From NCBI RefSeq assembly GCF_001591965.1, contig NZ_BCVX01000007.1, positions 62,001-126,000 of the forward strand: a stretch of 64,000 bases of DNA. Reading direction: 5' to 3'. The stretch comes from Lysinibacillus odysseyi 34hs-1 = NBRC 100172 (GTDB lineage: Bacteria > Bacillota > Bacilli > Bacillales_A > Planococcaceae). Positions 43,017 through 51,829 of this stretch are shown here, in pieces. The position numbers were made by a program, and so were the translations under genes. The notes beneath the pieces were generated by a model. It was not told the origin of the DNA. It was given only the letters and a program-made list of their open reading frames with translations, and ran no database searches. The first letter of the stretch is position 1. Every line of letters starts with the position of its first letter.

Positions 43017-44009
43017 TTATTTGTAACGTTCGTTAACAAAAAAGTGCCAGCCATCTTCATCCATCTCTTTCCTGACCAGTCCTTTTTCCTCCGCATAGCA
43101 CGTATAACCGATAATCTCTGACATAATGATGGAAAATTCCTTTTCAGTCCGCTCTCCGTAGATTGCATACGCTATAGAGAGTGCAGTTTCGTGACCGTCC
43201 GCTATTTTATTTATGATTCGCTGTAATTGAAAAGAAACTCGTTCCAGATTCCGCTGCGTAATTTCTTGCAAGTTACTAAACGGCTGCTGATGTCCAGCAA
43301 ATACCATGCTCGCGTTATAATGCAGACAGTTTTCCAGCGACTGCTTATACTGCATGACTGTAGGAAGGAGTCTGCCTTCCTCATCATGATCAACAAGAGC
43401 ACTTGTCGTTCCTGTATAAAGCACAAGATCACCCGCAAATAGCCACTTTGTCTTTGTATCGTGTAGCAGGATAGAGTCAGGAGAATGGCCTGGAGCAGCG
43501 ATTATCTTAAAATCGTCTATTATATCCCCATCGAGCAGAGGAATAATATCTGTCTTGATCCGCAGCCGTTCACTATTCTTCATTGTTTTAGCTAATTTTG
43601 CGAGACGTTTTTCTGCAAGGTGACTGCATCCGTAATTTTCATATAGTTTTTTGAAAAAGTCACGTTTTTGCAGCTGATAATTTTCCGTTAAATGCAGGCG
43701 CTCAATAGCAAGAGGGTGAGCATACACCGGCACATGTTTCACAGCTAAAATATGATTTACCATTCCTGTATGATCACCGTGATGATGAGTTAGAATAATC
43801 TGGTCAATATCATTGATGCGGAACCCATATTCAGCCAGCTTTCCAAAGAAAAACTCATGAAAAGCAGGCATATCAATGCCCGCATCAAGTAACGTCAGTG
43901 TATTCCCATTTTTATATAAAAAACAGTTAATACTTTTCATCTGTCCATAACGAACTTCGAATAAAATAGGATACACCGTCTTTTCTCCATCTGTTATTAT
44001 TTGTGACAT
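43017..44009 (-). CDS. Metallo-beta-lactamase fold hydrolase
   Basis: A 330-residue MBL-fold protein. The metal motif is LTHHHGDHTGMV (HxHxDH), then HPL, GHSPDSI for the later ligand His, and AGDLVLYTG for the bridging Asp. A C-terminal helical domain of about 110 residues follows, like that of glyoxalase II-like/lactonase members. Two in-frame ATGs exist; the second (44009) has AGGGG 9 nt upstream. It converges on the acyl-lipid operon. The substrate is unknown; N-acyl lactonase and lipid hydrolase activities are known in this fold. Confidence 0.9.
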   Translation of the reverse strand: MSQIITDGEKTVYPILFEVRYGQMKSINCFLYKNGNTLTLLDAGIDMPAFHEFFFGKLAEYGFRINDIDQIILTHHHGDHTGMVNHILAVKHVPVYAHPLAIERLHLTENYQLQKRDFFKKLYENYGCSHLAEKRLAKLAKTMKNSERLRIKTDIIPLLDGDIIDDFKIIAAPGHSPDSILLHDTKTKWLFAGDLVLYTGTTSALVDHDEEGRLLPTVMQYKQSLENCLHYNASMVFAGHQQPFSNLQEITQRNLERVSFQLQRIINKIADGHETALSIAYAIYGERTEKEFSIIMSEIIGYTCYAEEKGLVRKEMDEDGWHFFVNERYK

Positions 44010-44257
44010 TCCCAACATCCCCTGTCTTTTTCGATTTGTAAGAACTCTAAAGCCGGCCTTATTTTAATAGAAACGCTTCAAGCATTATTTTTCTTTCTGC
44101 CTTTATTTTACCGTATCATTTTTGCATTTTCCTATTTTAAAAGCATGGGAGTCTCTAACAAATTGAAGAAAAAAGAATATTTAATTTACAAGACCAAAGT
44201 TGCATATTGTTTGCGTAAAAGGGAGTTTTCCTTAACAATAGGAATACAAGAAAGGAG

Positions 44258-44458
44258 ATGAAGGTACTGAAAGCTGGTTCTTGGGTACATAATATAATCG
44301 GCATCCTTTTAATTATTGTCAGCATACTGCAAGCGGTCACTAATTGGGACGAGAGTATGCTGAAATCTATTTTCTATATTCTTTTTGCGGCTGCTATCGC
44401 CGTTCTTTTAGTCTTCTTAACGAAGAAGCGAAGAGAAATCAAGCAGGAGGGAAATTAA
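44258..44458 (+). CDS. Small two-helix membrane protein (66 aa)
   Basis: 66 residues with two hydrophobic segments ([15 protein letters not shown] and [18 protein letters not shown]) and a basic tail [18 protein letters not shown] touches the ATG, which is tighter than usual, so the start may be a few codons further in, but no better start codon is in frame. It precedes the luciferase-like gene by 4 nt and is probably cotranscribed. Confidence 0.65.
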   Translation: MKVLKAGSWVHNIIGILLIIVSILQAVTNWDESMLKSIFYILFAAAIAVLLVFLTKKRREIKQEGN

Positions 44459-44462
44459 CATT

Positions 44463-45452
44463 ATGAATAAAATCAATATACCTATTTCAGTGCTTGACCT
44501 TGTACCTGTACGGGAAGGACAGGATGCACATGATGCATTTGTCCGCGCACGTGAGCTAGCAAAGCATGTAGATGATCTTGGATATACACGATACTGGCTG
44601 GCAGAACACCATAATAGCCGGTCCATTGCAAGCTCGGCTACAGCAGTCGCTATCGGTTATATTGCAGAGGCAACAAAGCAAATACGTGTCGGTTCAGGCG
44701 GTGTCATGCTGCCGAATCACGTACCGCTCGTTGTGGCAGAGCAGTTCGGTACATTAAATGCCATGTATCCGGGACGAATTGACCTAGGACTCGGCCGTGC
44801 GCCAGGAACAGACCCGTTTACTGCACGTGCTCTTCGCCGGAATATTGCAGGAGAAGACTTTGAGGAGAATGTTGTTGAGCTTCAGCATTATTTAGGAGAG
44901 GCAAAAGAAACGGATTCTGTACGTGCTTATCCGGGATTCGGTGAACAAATTCCGATCTGGATTCTAGGCTCCAGCATGTTCAGTGCTGAGCTTTCTGCAA
45001 GAAGAGGTTTGCCTTACGCATTTGCTTCCCACTTTGCGCCAGATTACTTCACACGTGCCATTAAGCTGTATCGTGAGCAATTCAAGCCAAGTGAATATTG
45101 TGAAAAACCATACGTTCTGGCATGTATCAATGCTATTGTCGCTGATACAGATGAAGAGGCTCATTATTTGGCGACAAGTTTCTACCAGTTCTTCCTGTCA
45201 ATTATTCGCCGGGATCATCAATTGCTGAAGCCGCCTGTCAAAAATATGGATGAGATCTGGTCGCCATTTGAACGTGATGCAGTGATGCAGCAGCGCCAGT
45301 ACACATTTATCGGCAGCAAAGAAACGGTCGCAAAAGAGCTGCAGGCGTTTGTAGAAGAGAATAGTGTGGATGAAGTGATGATCAGCTCTTCTATTTATGA
45401 TGATGAAGCCCGTAAATATTCTTTCACATGCCTTCGTGATATGTTTGCATAA
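44463..45452 (+). CDS. LLM class flavin-dependent oxidoreductase
   Basis: A 329-residue bacterial luciferase-like monooxygenase: [110 protein letters not shown], the group containing B. subtilis YvbT/YwcH. The WLAEHH and GLGRAPG motifs bind FMN. GGAGGGA lies upstream. The product likely uses reduced flavin and O2 on an unknown substrate. It shares an operon with the small membrane protein. Confidence 0.93.
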   Translation: MNKINIPISVLDLVPVREGQDAHDAFVRARELAKHVDDLGYTRYWLAEHHNSRSIASSATAVAIGYIAEATKQIRVGSGGVMLPNHVPLVVAEQFGTLNAMYPGRIDLGLGRAPGTDPFTARALRRNIAGEDFEENVVELQHYLGEAKETDSVRAYPGFGEQIPIWILGSSMFSAELSARRGLPYAFASHFAPDYFTRAIKLYREQFKPSEYCEKPYVLACINAIVADTDEEAHYLATSFYQFFLSIIRRDHQLLKPPVKNMDEIWSPFERDAVMQQRQYTFIGSKETVAKELQAFVEENSVDEVMISSSIYDDEARKYSFTCLRDMFA

Positions 45453-45465
45453 TTGTATGGGACGT

Positions 45466-45493
45466 CGAGCCGATGTAACCGGCTCGGCTTTTC
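45466..45493 (+). terminator. Intrinsic terminator
   Basis: Stem CGAGCCG / CGGCTCG followed by GCTTTTC, just after the LLM gene. Confidence 0.75.
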
Positions 45494-45573
45494 TGTTTGC
45501 TGAAATGTCTCATATGACCGGCGCCCTTTTTGAAGCAGAAAGTAAATAATCATTAAGAATTTTGCGATAATTA

Positions 45574-45602
45574 TTGAAAAACTTATCTTCGCGTGATACA
45601 AT
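45574..45602 (+). promoter_or_regulatory. Promoter of the SAM riboswitch-metA transcript
   Basis: -35 TTGAAA (45574-45579), 17-bp spacer, extended -10 TGATACAAT (-10 TACAAT at 45597-45602). Transcription should start near 45609, 11 bases before the riboswitch. Confidence 0.8.
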
Positions 45603-45619
45603 CTATCTAATTTAATCAT

Positions 45620-45725
45620 CTTATCAAGAGAAGCAGAGGGATATGGCCCGATGAAGCTTCAGCAACCTCTAGCGCAGCTAGAAAGGTGCTAATTCCAGCA
45701 AGGTGTATGCCTTGAAAGATAAGAG
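45620..45725 (+). promoter_or_regulatory. SAM-I (S-box) riboswitch aptamer
   Basis: Classic S-box sequence: CTTATCAAGAGAAGCAGAGG at the start (P1/kink-turn), GGCCCGATGAAGCTTCAGCAACC, AAGGTGCTAATTCCAGCAAG, and GAAAGATAAGAG closing P1. It binds S-adenosylmethionine and, when SAM is high, allows the terminator at 45736-45773 to form, turning metA off. Confidence 0.97.
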
Positions 45726-45735
45726 CGAGCGACTA

Positions 45736-45773
45736 AAAACCTCTCATTCTTATGCTGGAATGGGAGGTTTTTT
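45736..45773 (+). terminator. Riboswitch-controlled terminator
   Basis: 14-bp stem AAAACCTCTCATTC / GAATGGGAGGTTTT with one G-U pair, then a T run. It is the expression platform of the SAM-I riboswitch, 32 bases before the metA start codon. Confidence 0.93.
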
Positions 45774-45805
45774 CTGATTTGTGATAGAAATGGGGGGACT
45801 TTGGA

Positions 45806-46744
45806 ATGCCTATCAATATACCGAAAAGGCTGCCGGCTGGAGATTTACTTAGAGAAGAAAAGATATTCGTCATGGAGGAGGATCGTGCACGCACGCAGCA
45901 AATTCGTCCACTGAATATATTAGTATGCAATTTAATGCCGGAAAAAGAGAAAACGGAATTGCAACTGCTGCGTTTGCTGGGGAACACACCACTTCAAGTT
46001 AATATCACCTTCTTAAATACAGCAACCTATGAATCAAGAAATGTATCAAAGTCACATTTACAGCTGTTTTATAAAACATTTGAAGAAATCAAGCATCGCC
46101 GCTATGATGGTATGATTATTACCGGTGCACCAATCGAACGGATGGAATTTGAAGACGTTCTTTACTGGAAGGAAATCACTTCAATTATGGATTGGGCAAA
46201 GGAAAATGTCACGTCCATTATGAACATCTGCTGGGGCGCCCAGGCTGCTCTCTACTATCATTATGGTATCGGTAAATATGAGCTTCCGAAAAAATGCTCG
46301 GGTGTCTACTCGCATGTCATTACGGATTTGACGGTTGACCTTGTACGCGGATTTAGCGATGAATATGTAGCACCCCATTCGCGCCATACATCGGTTTCTA
46401 TCGAGGAGGTCCGCAATCACCCGGAGCTTAAGCTGCTCAGTTACTCGGATGATGCAGGGGTTTTCATTGTCCAGTCAAAGGATAATAAGCATATTATGAT
46501 AACCGGACACCTTGAATACGATGCTACGACGCTAAAAGACGAATATGTGAGAGATGTGGCAAAGGGAGATAATGTTGAATTGCCTGTAAATTACTTCCCT
46601 GATAATGATCCGTTAAAAGAGCCGAAAAACACATGGCGGGCACATTCCCATCTGCTATTTTATAACTGGCTGAATTACTATGTTTACCAAGAAACACCAT
46701 ACAAATGGGACTTTGTCGAGGAAGATATCGAATATCATATTTAA
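45806..46744 (+). CDS. metA: Homoserine O-acyltransferase MetA, probably O-acetyltransferase
   Basis: A 312-residue MetA: catalytic Cys142 in [16 protein letters not shown], and the later catalytic His/Glu in HSRHTSV and [10 protein letters not shown]. It activates homoserine for methionine synthesis in the cytoplasm. Residue 111 is Glu (TGAPIE). In the family, Glu111 is linked to acetyl-CoA use (as in Bacillus cereus) and Gly111 to succinyl-CoA use (as in E. coli), so I predict O-acetylhomoserine as product. GGGGGGA precedes the ATG. Control is by the SAM-I riboswitch upstream. Confidence 0.96.
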   Translation: MPINIPKRLPAGDLLREEKIFVMEEDRARTQQIRPLNILVCNLMPEKEKTELQLLRLLGNTPLQVNITFLNTATYESRNVSKSHLQLFYKTFEEIKHRRYDGMIITGAPIERMEFEDVLYWKEITSIMDWAKENVTSIMNICWGAQAALYYHYGIGKYELPKKCSGVYSHVITDLTVDLVRGFSDEYVAPHSRHTSVSIEEVRNHPELKLLSYSDDAGVFIVQSKDNKHIMITGHLEYDATTLKDEYVRDVAKGDNVELPVNYFPDNDPLKEPKNTWRAHSHLLFYNWLNYYVYQETPYKWDFVEEDIEYHI

Positions 46745-46751
46745 AAAATAT

Positions 46752-46792
46752 AGCCATGCTCTCGTTTACTGTCGGGAGCATGGCTTCTTAGC
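46752..46792 (+). terminator. Intrinsic terminator
   Basis: 10-bp stem AGCCATGCTC / GAGCATGGCT just after metA, followed by TCTTA; the T tail is weak. Confidence 0.75.
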
Positions 46793-46881
46793 TGAAGAAG
46801 ATAATTAATTTCCGGAAATTTGAAACTATATGGCAGTGTTCATGTATATAAACTAATAGTTTTTTACAAAGGGGGCTTCTC

Positions 46882-47130
46882 ATGTTATTCATCGTTGCTG
46901 TCTTATCCATTCCGGTATATGGATATTGTATCTGGTCTTTATACGAGCCTGAGGAGTCCTTCTTCTTTATGGAGAAATGGCGCTATAAAGAAGTGCCGGA
47001 ACTCTCCGATCTGCAAATCAAGCTTATACGCCGCAGCAGTATAGCAATAATGGCCATCATGACAATTATTCTTCTGCTGCTTGCCGTGCATACAGTTATA
47101 TCGATATTCAGCTTTTTTAACAGTCAGTAA
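46882..47130 (+). CDS. Small DUF6199-like membrane protein (82 aa)
   Basis: AAAGGGGG lies 8 nt before the ATG. The 82-residue product has an N-terminal helix (MLFIVAVLSIPVYGYCIWSLY), a Trp/Glu-containing loop (EPEESFFFMEKWRYKEVPELSDLQIKLIRRSS) and a C-terminal helix (IAIMAIMTIILLLLAVHTVISIF). The loop pattern is seen in small Firmicutes DUF6199-like proteins. The function is unknown. Confidence 0.7.
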   Translation: MLFIVAVLSIPVYGYCIWSLYEPEESFFFMEKWRYKEVPELSDLQIKLIRRSSIAIMAIMTIILLLLAVHTVISIFSFFNSQ

Positions 47131-47281
47131 GATAACTTATATTTCGATATTGGGAGCGAGCAGTTATGTGGTGACTATTTTTGATGAAAACCACCACTTT
47201 CCATTTTTAGGAGAGTAGGAAGCCTTCGACACATTTGTGACCGATACACTACATACACCTAAGTTGCCAGCCTCCTAAAGA

Positions 47282-47328
47282 AAAAAGGCTGTGTGAAAAG
47301 CGGTTTTGACTTTTCGTACAGCCTTTTT
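47282..47328. terminator. Long hairpin, copy 1 of a repeated terminator-like element
   Basis: 19-bp stem with two mismatches: AAAAAGGCTGTGTGAAAAG / CTTTTCGTACAGCCTTTTT. A near-identical element is at 51778-51819. The rest of 47131-47449 shows no gene. Confidence 0.75.
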
Positions 47329-47449
47329 CATCCTAATTAGAGGCCATAAAATCTTGTTCCTGCAGTAATCATATCAACATGTCACCATCTTTTTCGCAAT
47401 GGAGGTATCCCCGAACGTCTTCTCGGACGCTTCTTTTTTCGTTTTATGC

Positions 47450-47935
47450 TTATTTTACATCCTTATACATTAGGATATCATCTACATAGCGATTATGGAT
47501 TTTTACTTCCTTCACCTTGCGTCCTTCTTCGATACATCCGAGTGAACGGTATAAGTGGATGGCCCGTTCATTTGTCGAAAGAACGCCCAAACAGACTTTT
47601 TCAATTTCCTCGTGGTTTTCAGCCTACACGAGCAAGGCTTCAAGCAATCTTCGTCCAATTTGCATGTTTCGATATTCCTTCGATATCATCATGCCGAAAG
47701 AGCCCGTATGATTCAGCCGAACACGGTTAGGTGATTGGAAAACAAGCCATCCGGCGATTTTAGCATCTACTTCTGCTACGAGAATGGTTTCCCGACTGTT
47801 TTGTAGAATACGTTGAATCCATTGCTTTTGATCATCTACGGTTTTATGGAACTCTGTCGGATCAGTTAGGAGAAAATCCTCTTCTTCTACCACTTCCTTT
47901 TGGATTCTTACCATCATCTCTGCATCCTCAATCAT
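47450..47935 (-). pseudogene. GNAT acetyltransferase broken by a single in-frame stop
   Basis: From the ATG at 47935 the frame reads a GNAT protein (AEMMVRIQKEVVEEEDFLLT...ETILVAEVDAKIAGWLVFQSPNRVRLNHTGSFGMMISKEYRNMQIGRRLLEALLV) up to a TAG at 47624-47626. In the same frame it then continues exactly as the family does: AENHEEIEKVCLGVLSTNERAIHLYRSLGCIEEGRKVKEVKIHNRYVDDILMYKDVK, then TAA at 47450-47452. The stop sits where family members usually have Trp (TGG to TAG). The full length would be 161 residues. Everything else is intact, so the mutation is recent, or a sequencing error. Confidence 0.85.
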
Positions 47936-47993
47936 TGCTTCTCTTGGCAGCTCTTAGGATTTATAAGCACGTGCGGGAAATTGCTCCTATAAG

Positions 47994-48158
47994 CTAGATC
48001 ACTGGATAATAATGTTTATAACAGGGGTGTGTATAAAATGGCGGTCTTGGACCAATGACAGGAGCATTGATCACCAAAGACCGATACTTTAATTGCACTT
48101 TTTCATTTGACTGATCGAGTAATAAAAACTTTACTACCGGATTGTAATAATAGTACAT
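47994..48158 (-). CDS. Small Tyr/Pro-rich protein (54 aa)
   Basis: Found by eye. AGGAGGT is 6 nt before the ATG at 48158. The 54-residue product MYYYYNPVVKFLLLDQSNEK... continues VIGPRPPFYTHPCYKHYYPVI to the end; it holds ten Tyr and several Pro with no membrane helix. Tyr-rich small proteins are common in spore coats of this group, but this is only a suggestion. Confidence 0.65.
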   Translation of the reverse strand: MYYYYNPVVKFLLLDQSNEKVQLKYRSLVINAPVIGPRPPFYTHPCYKHYYPVI

Positions 48159-48288
48159 TTCCGTTACCTCCTATTTTGATGCTCCTATATTATTCCGTTT
48201 TAGAGTGTTTTGATTATTGATTGATGCACGTTGGCTAACTAATCAGCATATGGTAGGCAAACGTCATTTTTTGGAGGGAACGAATCCA

Positions 48289-49194
48289 GTGACTAAAGAG
48301 CAGGATTACCCGCTGTATCCCAATTTCGGGAGCATTGTCCGCTATGAGGATATTGCCATGACCGTACCGGAGCAGCGGCAATACCGTCAACCCGGCGTAG
48401 AGGGCTTAATGGTTCCGCGGCCAATTATCGAAAACCCGCTTTATAAAGGAAGCGGTAAGTTGAAAGGAAAGGTTGCATTAATTACTGGAGGAGATAGTGG
48501 GATGGGGGCCGCTGCTGCCATTGCTTTTGCTAAGGAAGGGGCGGACGTTGCCATTTCTTACTTAGATGAACAGGAAGATGCATTACGGACAAAAGCCCGT
48601 ATTGAAGAACTCGGAAAGAGGTGTCTCTTATTACCAGGGGATTTGAAAGAAAAGGCACATTGTAAAGAGATTGTCGAGAAAACAGTCAAGACTTTTGGGA
48701 AGCTTGATATTTTATGCAATCATGTCGGTATTCAGTTTCAGCAACTTAGCCTGACCGATATTACAGATGAACAATTCGATGAGACGTTTAAAATTAATAT
48801 TTACTCTCATTTTTATACAACCCGGGCAGCACTCAAATACTTAAAGCCAGGAAGCTCGATTATTAATACCTCCTCGGTTGTTGCCTTTGATGGCAATGAA
48901 CAACTCATCGACTATACTGCTACAAAAGGGGCAATCCTCGGGTTTACACGGGCATTGGCCAAAAACTTAGTGAGTAAAGGGATTCGTGTAAATGCCATCG
49001 CTCCGGGACGGATTTGGACACCGCTTATTCCTTCCAGCTTTTCTGCTGATCAGGTGACATTAGCTGGAAACCCGATGGACCGGCAGGGACAGCCATTTGA
49101 AGTTGCACCTACCTTCGTCTATCTTGCCTCGGATGATTCCCGCTTTGTGACAGGGCAGACACTCCACGTCAATGGGGGGCAAATCTTCGGATAA
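48289..49194 (+). CDS. SDR family oxidoreductase (YhdF/YdaD type)
   Basis: About 301 residues from a GTG at 48289 with GGAGGG 10 nt upstream; the frame is open to 48217, but no ribosome binding site supports an earlier start. The N-terminal tail ([44 protein letters not shown]) and [22 protein letters not shown] mark the general-stress SDR group of YhdF/YdaD. The NNAG motif is changed to CNHVG. The catalytic [21 protein letters not shown] is intact. It is a paralogue of the SDR at 51830. Confidence 0.88.
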   Translation: MTKEQDYPLYPNFGSIVRYEDIAMTVPEQRQYRQPGVEGLMVPRPIIENPLYKGSGKLKGKVALITGGDSGMGAAAAIAFAKEGADVAISYLDEQEDALRTKARIEELGKRCLLLPGDLKEKAHCKEIVEKTVKTFGKLDILCNHVGIQFQQLSLTDITDEQFDETFKINIYSHFYTTRAALKYLKPGSSIINTSSVVAFDGNEQLIDYTATKGAILGFTRALAKNLVSKGIRVNAIAPGRIWTPLIPSSFSADQVTLAGNPMDRQGQPFEVAPTFVYLASDDSRFVTGQTLHVNGGQIFG

Positions 49195-49311
49195 TGAAAT
49201 CTTTTCACCTACAAAATTTAGTTTACTTCGTAACCAGACACTTAGCCACTTTTGGTTTAGCGTATTAAAATTGCGATTGAAAAAGCTGTTCAATCGTTCT
49301 ATTTAAATAAG

Positions 49312-49359
49312 AAAAAGGACTATAGACAAACCTTTCTTTTCTTGGTTTATCTATAGTCC
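49312..49359 (-). terminator. Intrinsic terminator of SLH-CAP gene
   Basis: Read on the minus strand: GGACTATAGATAAACC / GGTTTGTCTATAGTCC with one mismatch, then TTTTTC. Confidence 0.9.
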
Positions 49360-49398
49360 ATTGCCATATTTTATGGGGCAATTTTGTTGATATCTGGA

Positions 49399-50409
49399 TT
49401 ACCGCGGGCGGATAAAATGCTGTGTCCAGTAATTGCCGCTGCTGGAATACCCAACACCGATATGTGTGTAATGGCTGTTTAGAATATTAGCACGGTGACC
49501 GGGAGAGTTCATCCATGCATTCACAACTTCCTCTGGTGAGCGTTGTCCTACCGCAATATTTTCCCCTGCATAGCTATAGGAAATGTTAAAACGATTTAAT
49601 ATATTTTGCATCCCGCCATAGGTTGGACTGTCATGACTCAAAATACGTGTAGCGGCCATATCATCAGTTTTAAATTGGGCAGATTGCATCAATGAGGTAC
49701 TGATCACAAGGGGATCAAGCCCATTTTCGACCCGCGCCTGATTTGTTAGGGCAATGACTTGCTCTGCATAGCTGCTGTTTACCGGTCTTTCGGGTGCCTT
49801 TACTCCATCACGCGCCCGCAGGACAAAGCTTGCCATCTGACCGCGCGTCACGGAAGCATTTGGCGAAAATGCTGTAGCTGACGTACCATTTGTAATTCCC
49901 GCATTGTAGATTGTCTGGATATCATATTTAAAACTGGAGCTATTCGGGATATCATGGAACGGGTAAGAAATAGTGCGTGCCTCCTCCAGATTAAATGCCC
50001 GGGTTAAAATTTTGGCCATTTGCGCACGTGTCAGCCACTCATTTGGCCGGAATGTATTATCTGAAGAGTAGCCGCCAATGATATTCCGCTCGTTTAAAGC
50101 TTGAATGACCCCATAATATTCAGAGTTTACTGGAACATCTCTGAACTGTTGATGAGATTGAGTAGAAGAAGCTAAATTTAGAGACTTGGCAATAATTTTG
50201 GCTGCCTGAGCACGTGTCACATAGTTACCCGGACGAAACGTACCATCGCTGTAACCAGAAATAATATTCTTAGAAGCTAGGTTTTCGATAGCAGCATAGT
50301 GGCTGTTGTTTGTTGGAACATCTTTAAATGTTGCAGCATCAGCCTTTAATGGCATGAAACAAGCAGACAGGACAAGACAGCAGGAGAGTACTAGTTTGTT
50401 CATTTTCAA
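49399..50409 (-). CDS. S-layer homology plus CAP domain secreted protein
   Basis: A 336-residue exported protein. Signal peptide at about 1-26 (MKMNKLVLSCCLVLSACFMPLKADAA; TTG start with AAAGGTGA 7 nt upstream). Three SLH domains follow (TFKDVPTNNSHYAAIENLASKNIISGYSDGTFRPGNYVTRAQAAKI and two more), which bind pyruvylated wall polymer. A CAP/SCP domain follows, from about 215 (AEQVIALTNQARVENGLDPLVIS..., HDSPTYGG, AGENIAVGQRSPEEVVNAWMNSPGHRANILN, HIGVGY). It is probably a wall-attached protein; CAP domains have many roles. It is monocistronic. Confidence 0.95.
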   Translation of the reverse strand: MKMNKLVLSCCLVLSACFMPLKADAATFKDVPTNNSHYAAIENLASKNIISGYSDGTFRPGNYVTRAQAAKIIAKSLNLASSTQSHQQFRDVPVNSEYYGVIQALNERNIIGGYSSDNTFRPNEWLTRAQMAKILTRAFNLEEARTISYPFHDIPNSSSFKYDIQTIYNAGITNGTSATAFSPNASVTRGQMASFVLRARDGVKAPERPVNSSYAEQVIALTNQARVENGLDPLVISTSLMQSAQFKTDDMAATRILSHDSPTYGGMQNILNRFNISYSYAGENIAVGQRSPEEVVNAWMNSPGHRANILNSHYTHIGVGYSSSGNYWTQHFIRPR

Positions 50410-50596
50410 GATGGCGTCACCTTTCTCTCGTTTAAATATAGTAATTTTTGATAATTATAGACGTCTACAATAAGCTATACCATCAAAAATTTACTTTGAA
50501 ACGTAAATGTTAGTGCATCGAAATAGAAAAATAAGATTGTTAGAAAAATGATAAAAACGTTACAAAATAGATAAAAAAACGGTGTACATATAAATA

Positions 50597-50626
50597 GCCC
50601 CGTCTGTCTAGAGTGACAGACGGGGC
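50597..50626. terminator. Perfect hairpin between SLH-CAP promoter region and YczE gene
   Basis: 12-bp perfect stem GCCCCGTCTGTC / GACAGACGGGGC with loop TAGAGT, about 80 bases downstream of the YczE-like gene. T tail weak (TATTTATAT on the minus strand). A terminator is likely. Confidence 0.65.
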
Positions 50627-50708
50627 CTAATTCGTTTCTCTCTTCACGAGTAGAGGACAACGGATAATTAACTTTGTGTTATTCGTTTATTCCCTTGCAA
50701 CCATTTAA

Positions 50709-51338
50709 TCAGCTATATACAGAACTTTCTGTACCTGTTGCGATGGAAAACATTTTTTCATTTACTAATAGCGCCCATTGTACAATCGGGCCAAGGCCAA
50801 ATGACATGATAACTGTACCTATACCAATAGGACCCCCTAGGCAAAAACCTAAAACGGCTACTGTAATTTCCAAAGTTGTACGGGCACGACGGACGCTCCA
50901 TCCTAATTTATTAGTAACGAGGAGCATAAGGGTATCACGTGGACCAACACCAAGATTAGCGACAATATACATACCTGAACCAAAGCCAAGGAAAACGAGG
51001 CCAAAGCAAAAAGCAATCAATTGCGGAAAGAACCCGACAACGTCCGGCAATAGGCTATTGAAAATATCAATGAAGATACCAGTAAGAAACATGTCCAAAA
51101 ATGTACCCATCTTTGGGAAACGCTTCATGACGATTGAATCTATAGCCAATATAAGTAGTCCGGCGATGATGGACCACGAACCGATTGTCAGTCCCGCCGT
51201 ATCTGCCAGTCCGATATGCAATACATCCCAAGATCCTACGCCGATTAGTTTTGCTTTAACTGTTAAAGTGACTCCAAATGACAATACGATAATTCCAAGT
51301 AAAAAGAAGGCGCTGCGCCAATAAATTAGTTTGTTCAT
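50709..51338 (-). CDS. YczE/YyaS/YitT family membrane protein
   Basis: A 209-residue integral membrane protein with about five TM helices. Family marks are GIIVLSFGVTLTVKAKLIGVGSWDVLHIGLA and GFGSGMYIVANLGVGPRDTLMLLVTNKLGWSVRRARTTLEI (the GxGPRD motif of YczE). The B. subtilis relative YczE supports surfactin/plipastatin production by an unknown route; no lipopeptide synthetase is seen here. The start has a weak ribosome binding site (AGAGAAATGAA). Confidence 0.9.
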   Translation of the reverse strand: MNKLIYWRSAFFLLGIIVLSFGVTLTVKAKLIGVGSWDVLHIGLADTAGLTIGSWSIIAGLLILAIDSIVMKRFPKMGTFLDMFLTGIFIDIFNSLLPDVVGFFPQLIAFCFGLVFLGFGSGMYIVANLGVGPRDTLMLLVTNKLGWSVRRARTTLEITVAVLGFCLGGPIGIGTVIMSFGLGPIVQWALLVNEKMFSIATGTESSVYS

Positions 51339-51777
51339 TTCATTTCTCTACTTTCACCATATATAAATAGCATTAATCTACTCTATAACACAATTTATTA
51401 TAGCCGGGGAAAGGGGAGAAACTTGTTTTTCAGCCAATTCTGAAGATAAAGACTTTCGTTACCTATATAAGAAGCAGGCAAGGAAAAGTCAGGCAGAGCA
51501 AAAACTGGTTTGATGGTATTGAAAATTTTTTCGCTCGCACTTGTATCTGAAGAAAAGAGGAAGATAAGTGTAAATCATGTACATAACCTTGCGCTTTAAT
51601 AAGGGACGTTGTGTATATAAAAATGAGGCCTCTAACTGAGTAACTGTATAGGATAATTTAAGATAGAGGGCAGCTTTCCGGTAAACTGATATGAAGGGGA
51701 GGACGCGTTCTGAGACATCACCCCTGCGTTGAGGATGGTGAAATGCTGCAGGAGCAATATATAGAGGTATTACAATG
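51339..51777. other. Intergenic region
   Basis: About 440 bases with no gene recognised. It holds the promoter of the YczE-like gene, at its left end on the minus strand. A 126-codon minus-strand frame in it (to 51869) runs into the next gene's coding strand and reads like random sequence. Confidence 0.55.
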
Positions 51778-51819
51778 AAAAAGGCTGTGTGAAAAGTCAT
51801 TTCAACTTTTCGCACAGCC
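51778..51819 (-). terminator. Terminator, copy 2 of repeated hairpin element
   Basis: 15-bp stem GGCTGTGTGAAAAGT / ACTTTTCGCACAGCC with one mismatch and an A5 run on the left, which is a T run on the minus strand. It terminates the SDR gene at 51830. It shares AAAAAGGCTGTGTGAAAAG with the hairpin at 47282. Confidence 0.88.
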
Positions 51820-51829
51820 CTGCAGCTTA

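Noticed and set aside
50674-51324. 216-codon plus-strand frame
   Set aside because: A shadow of the YczE-like gene on the other strand, rich in Pro, Lys and Thr as antisense frames are.
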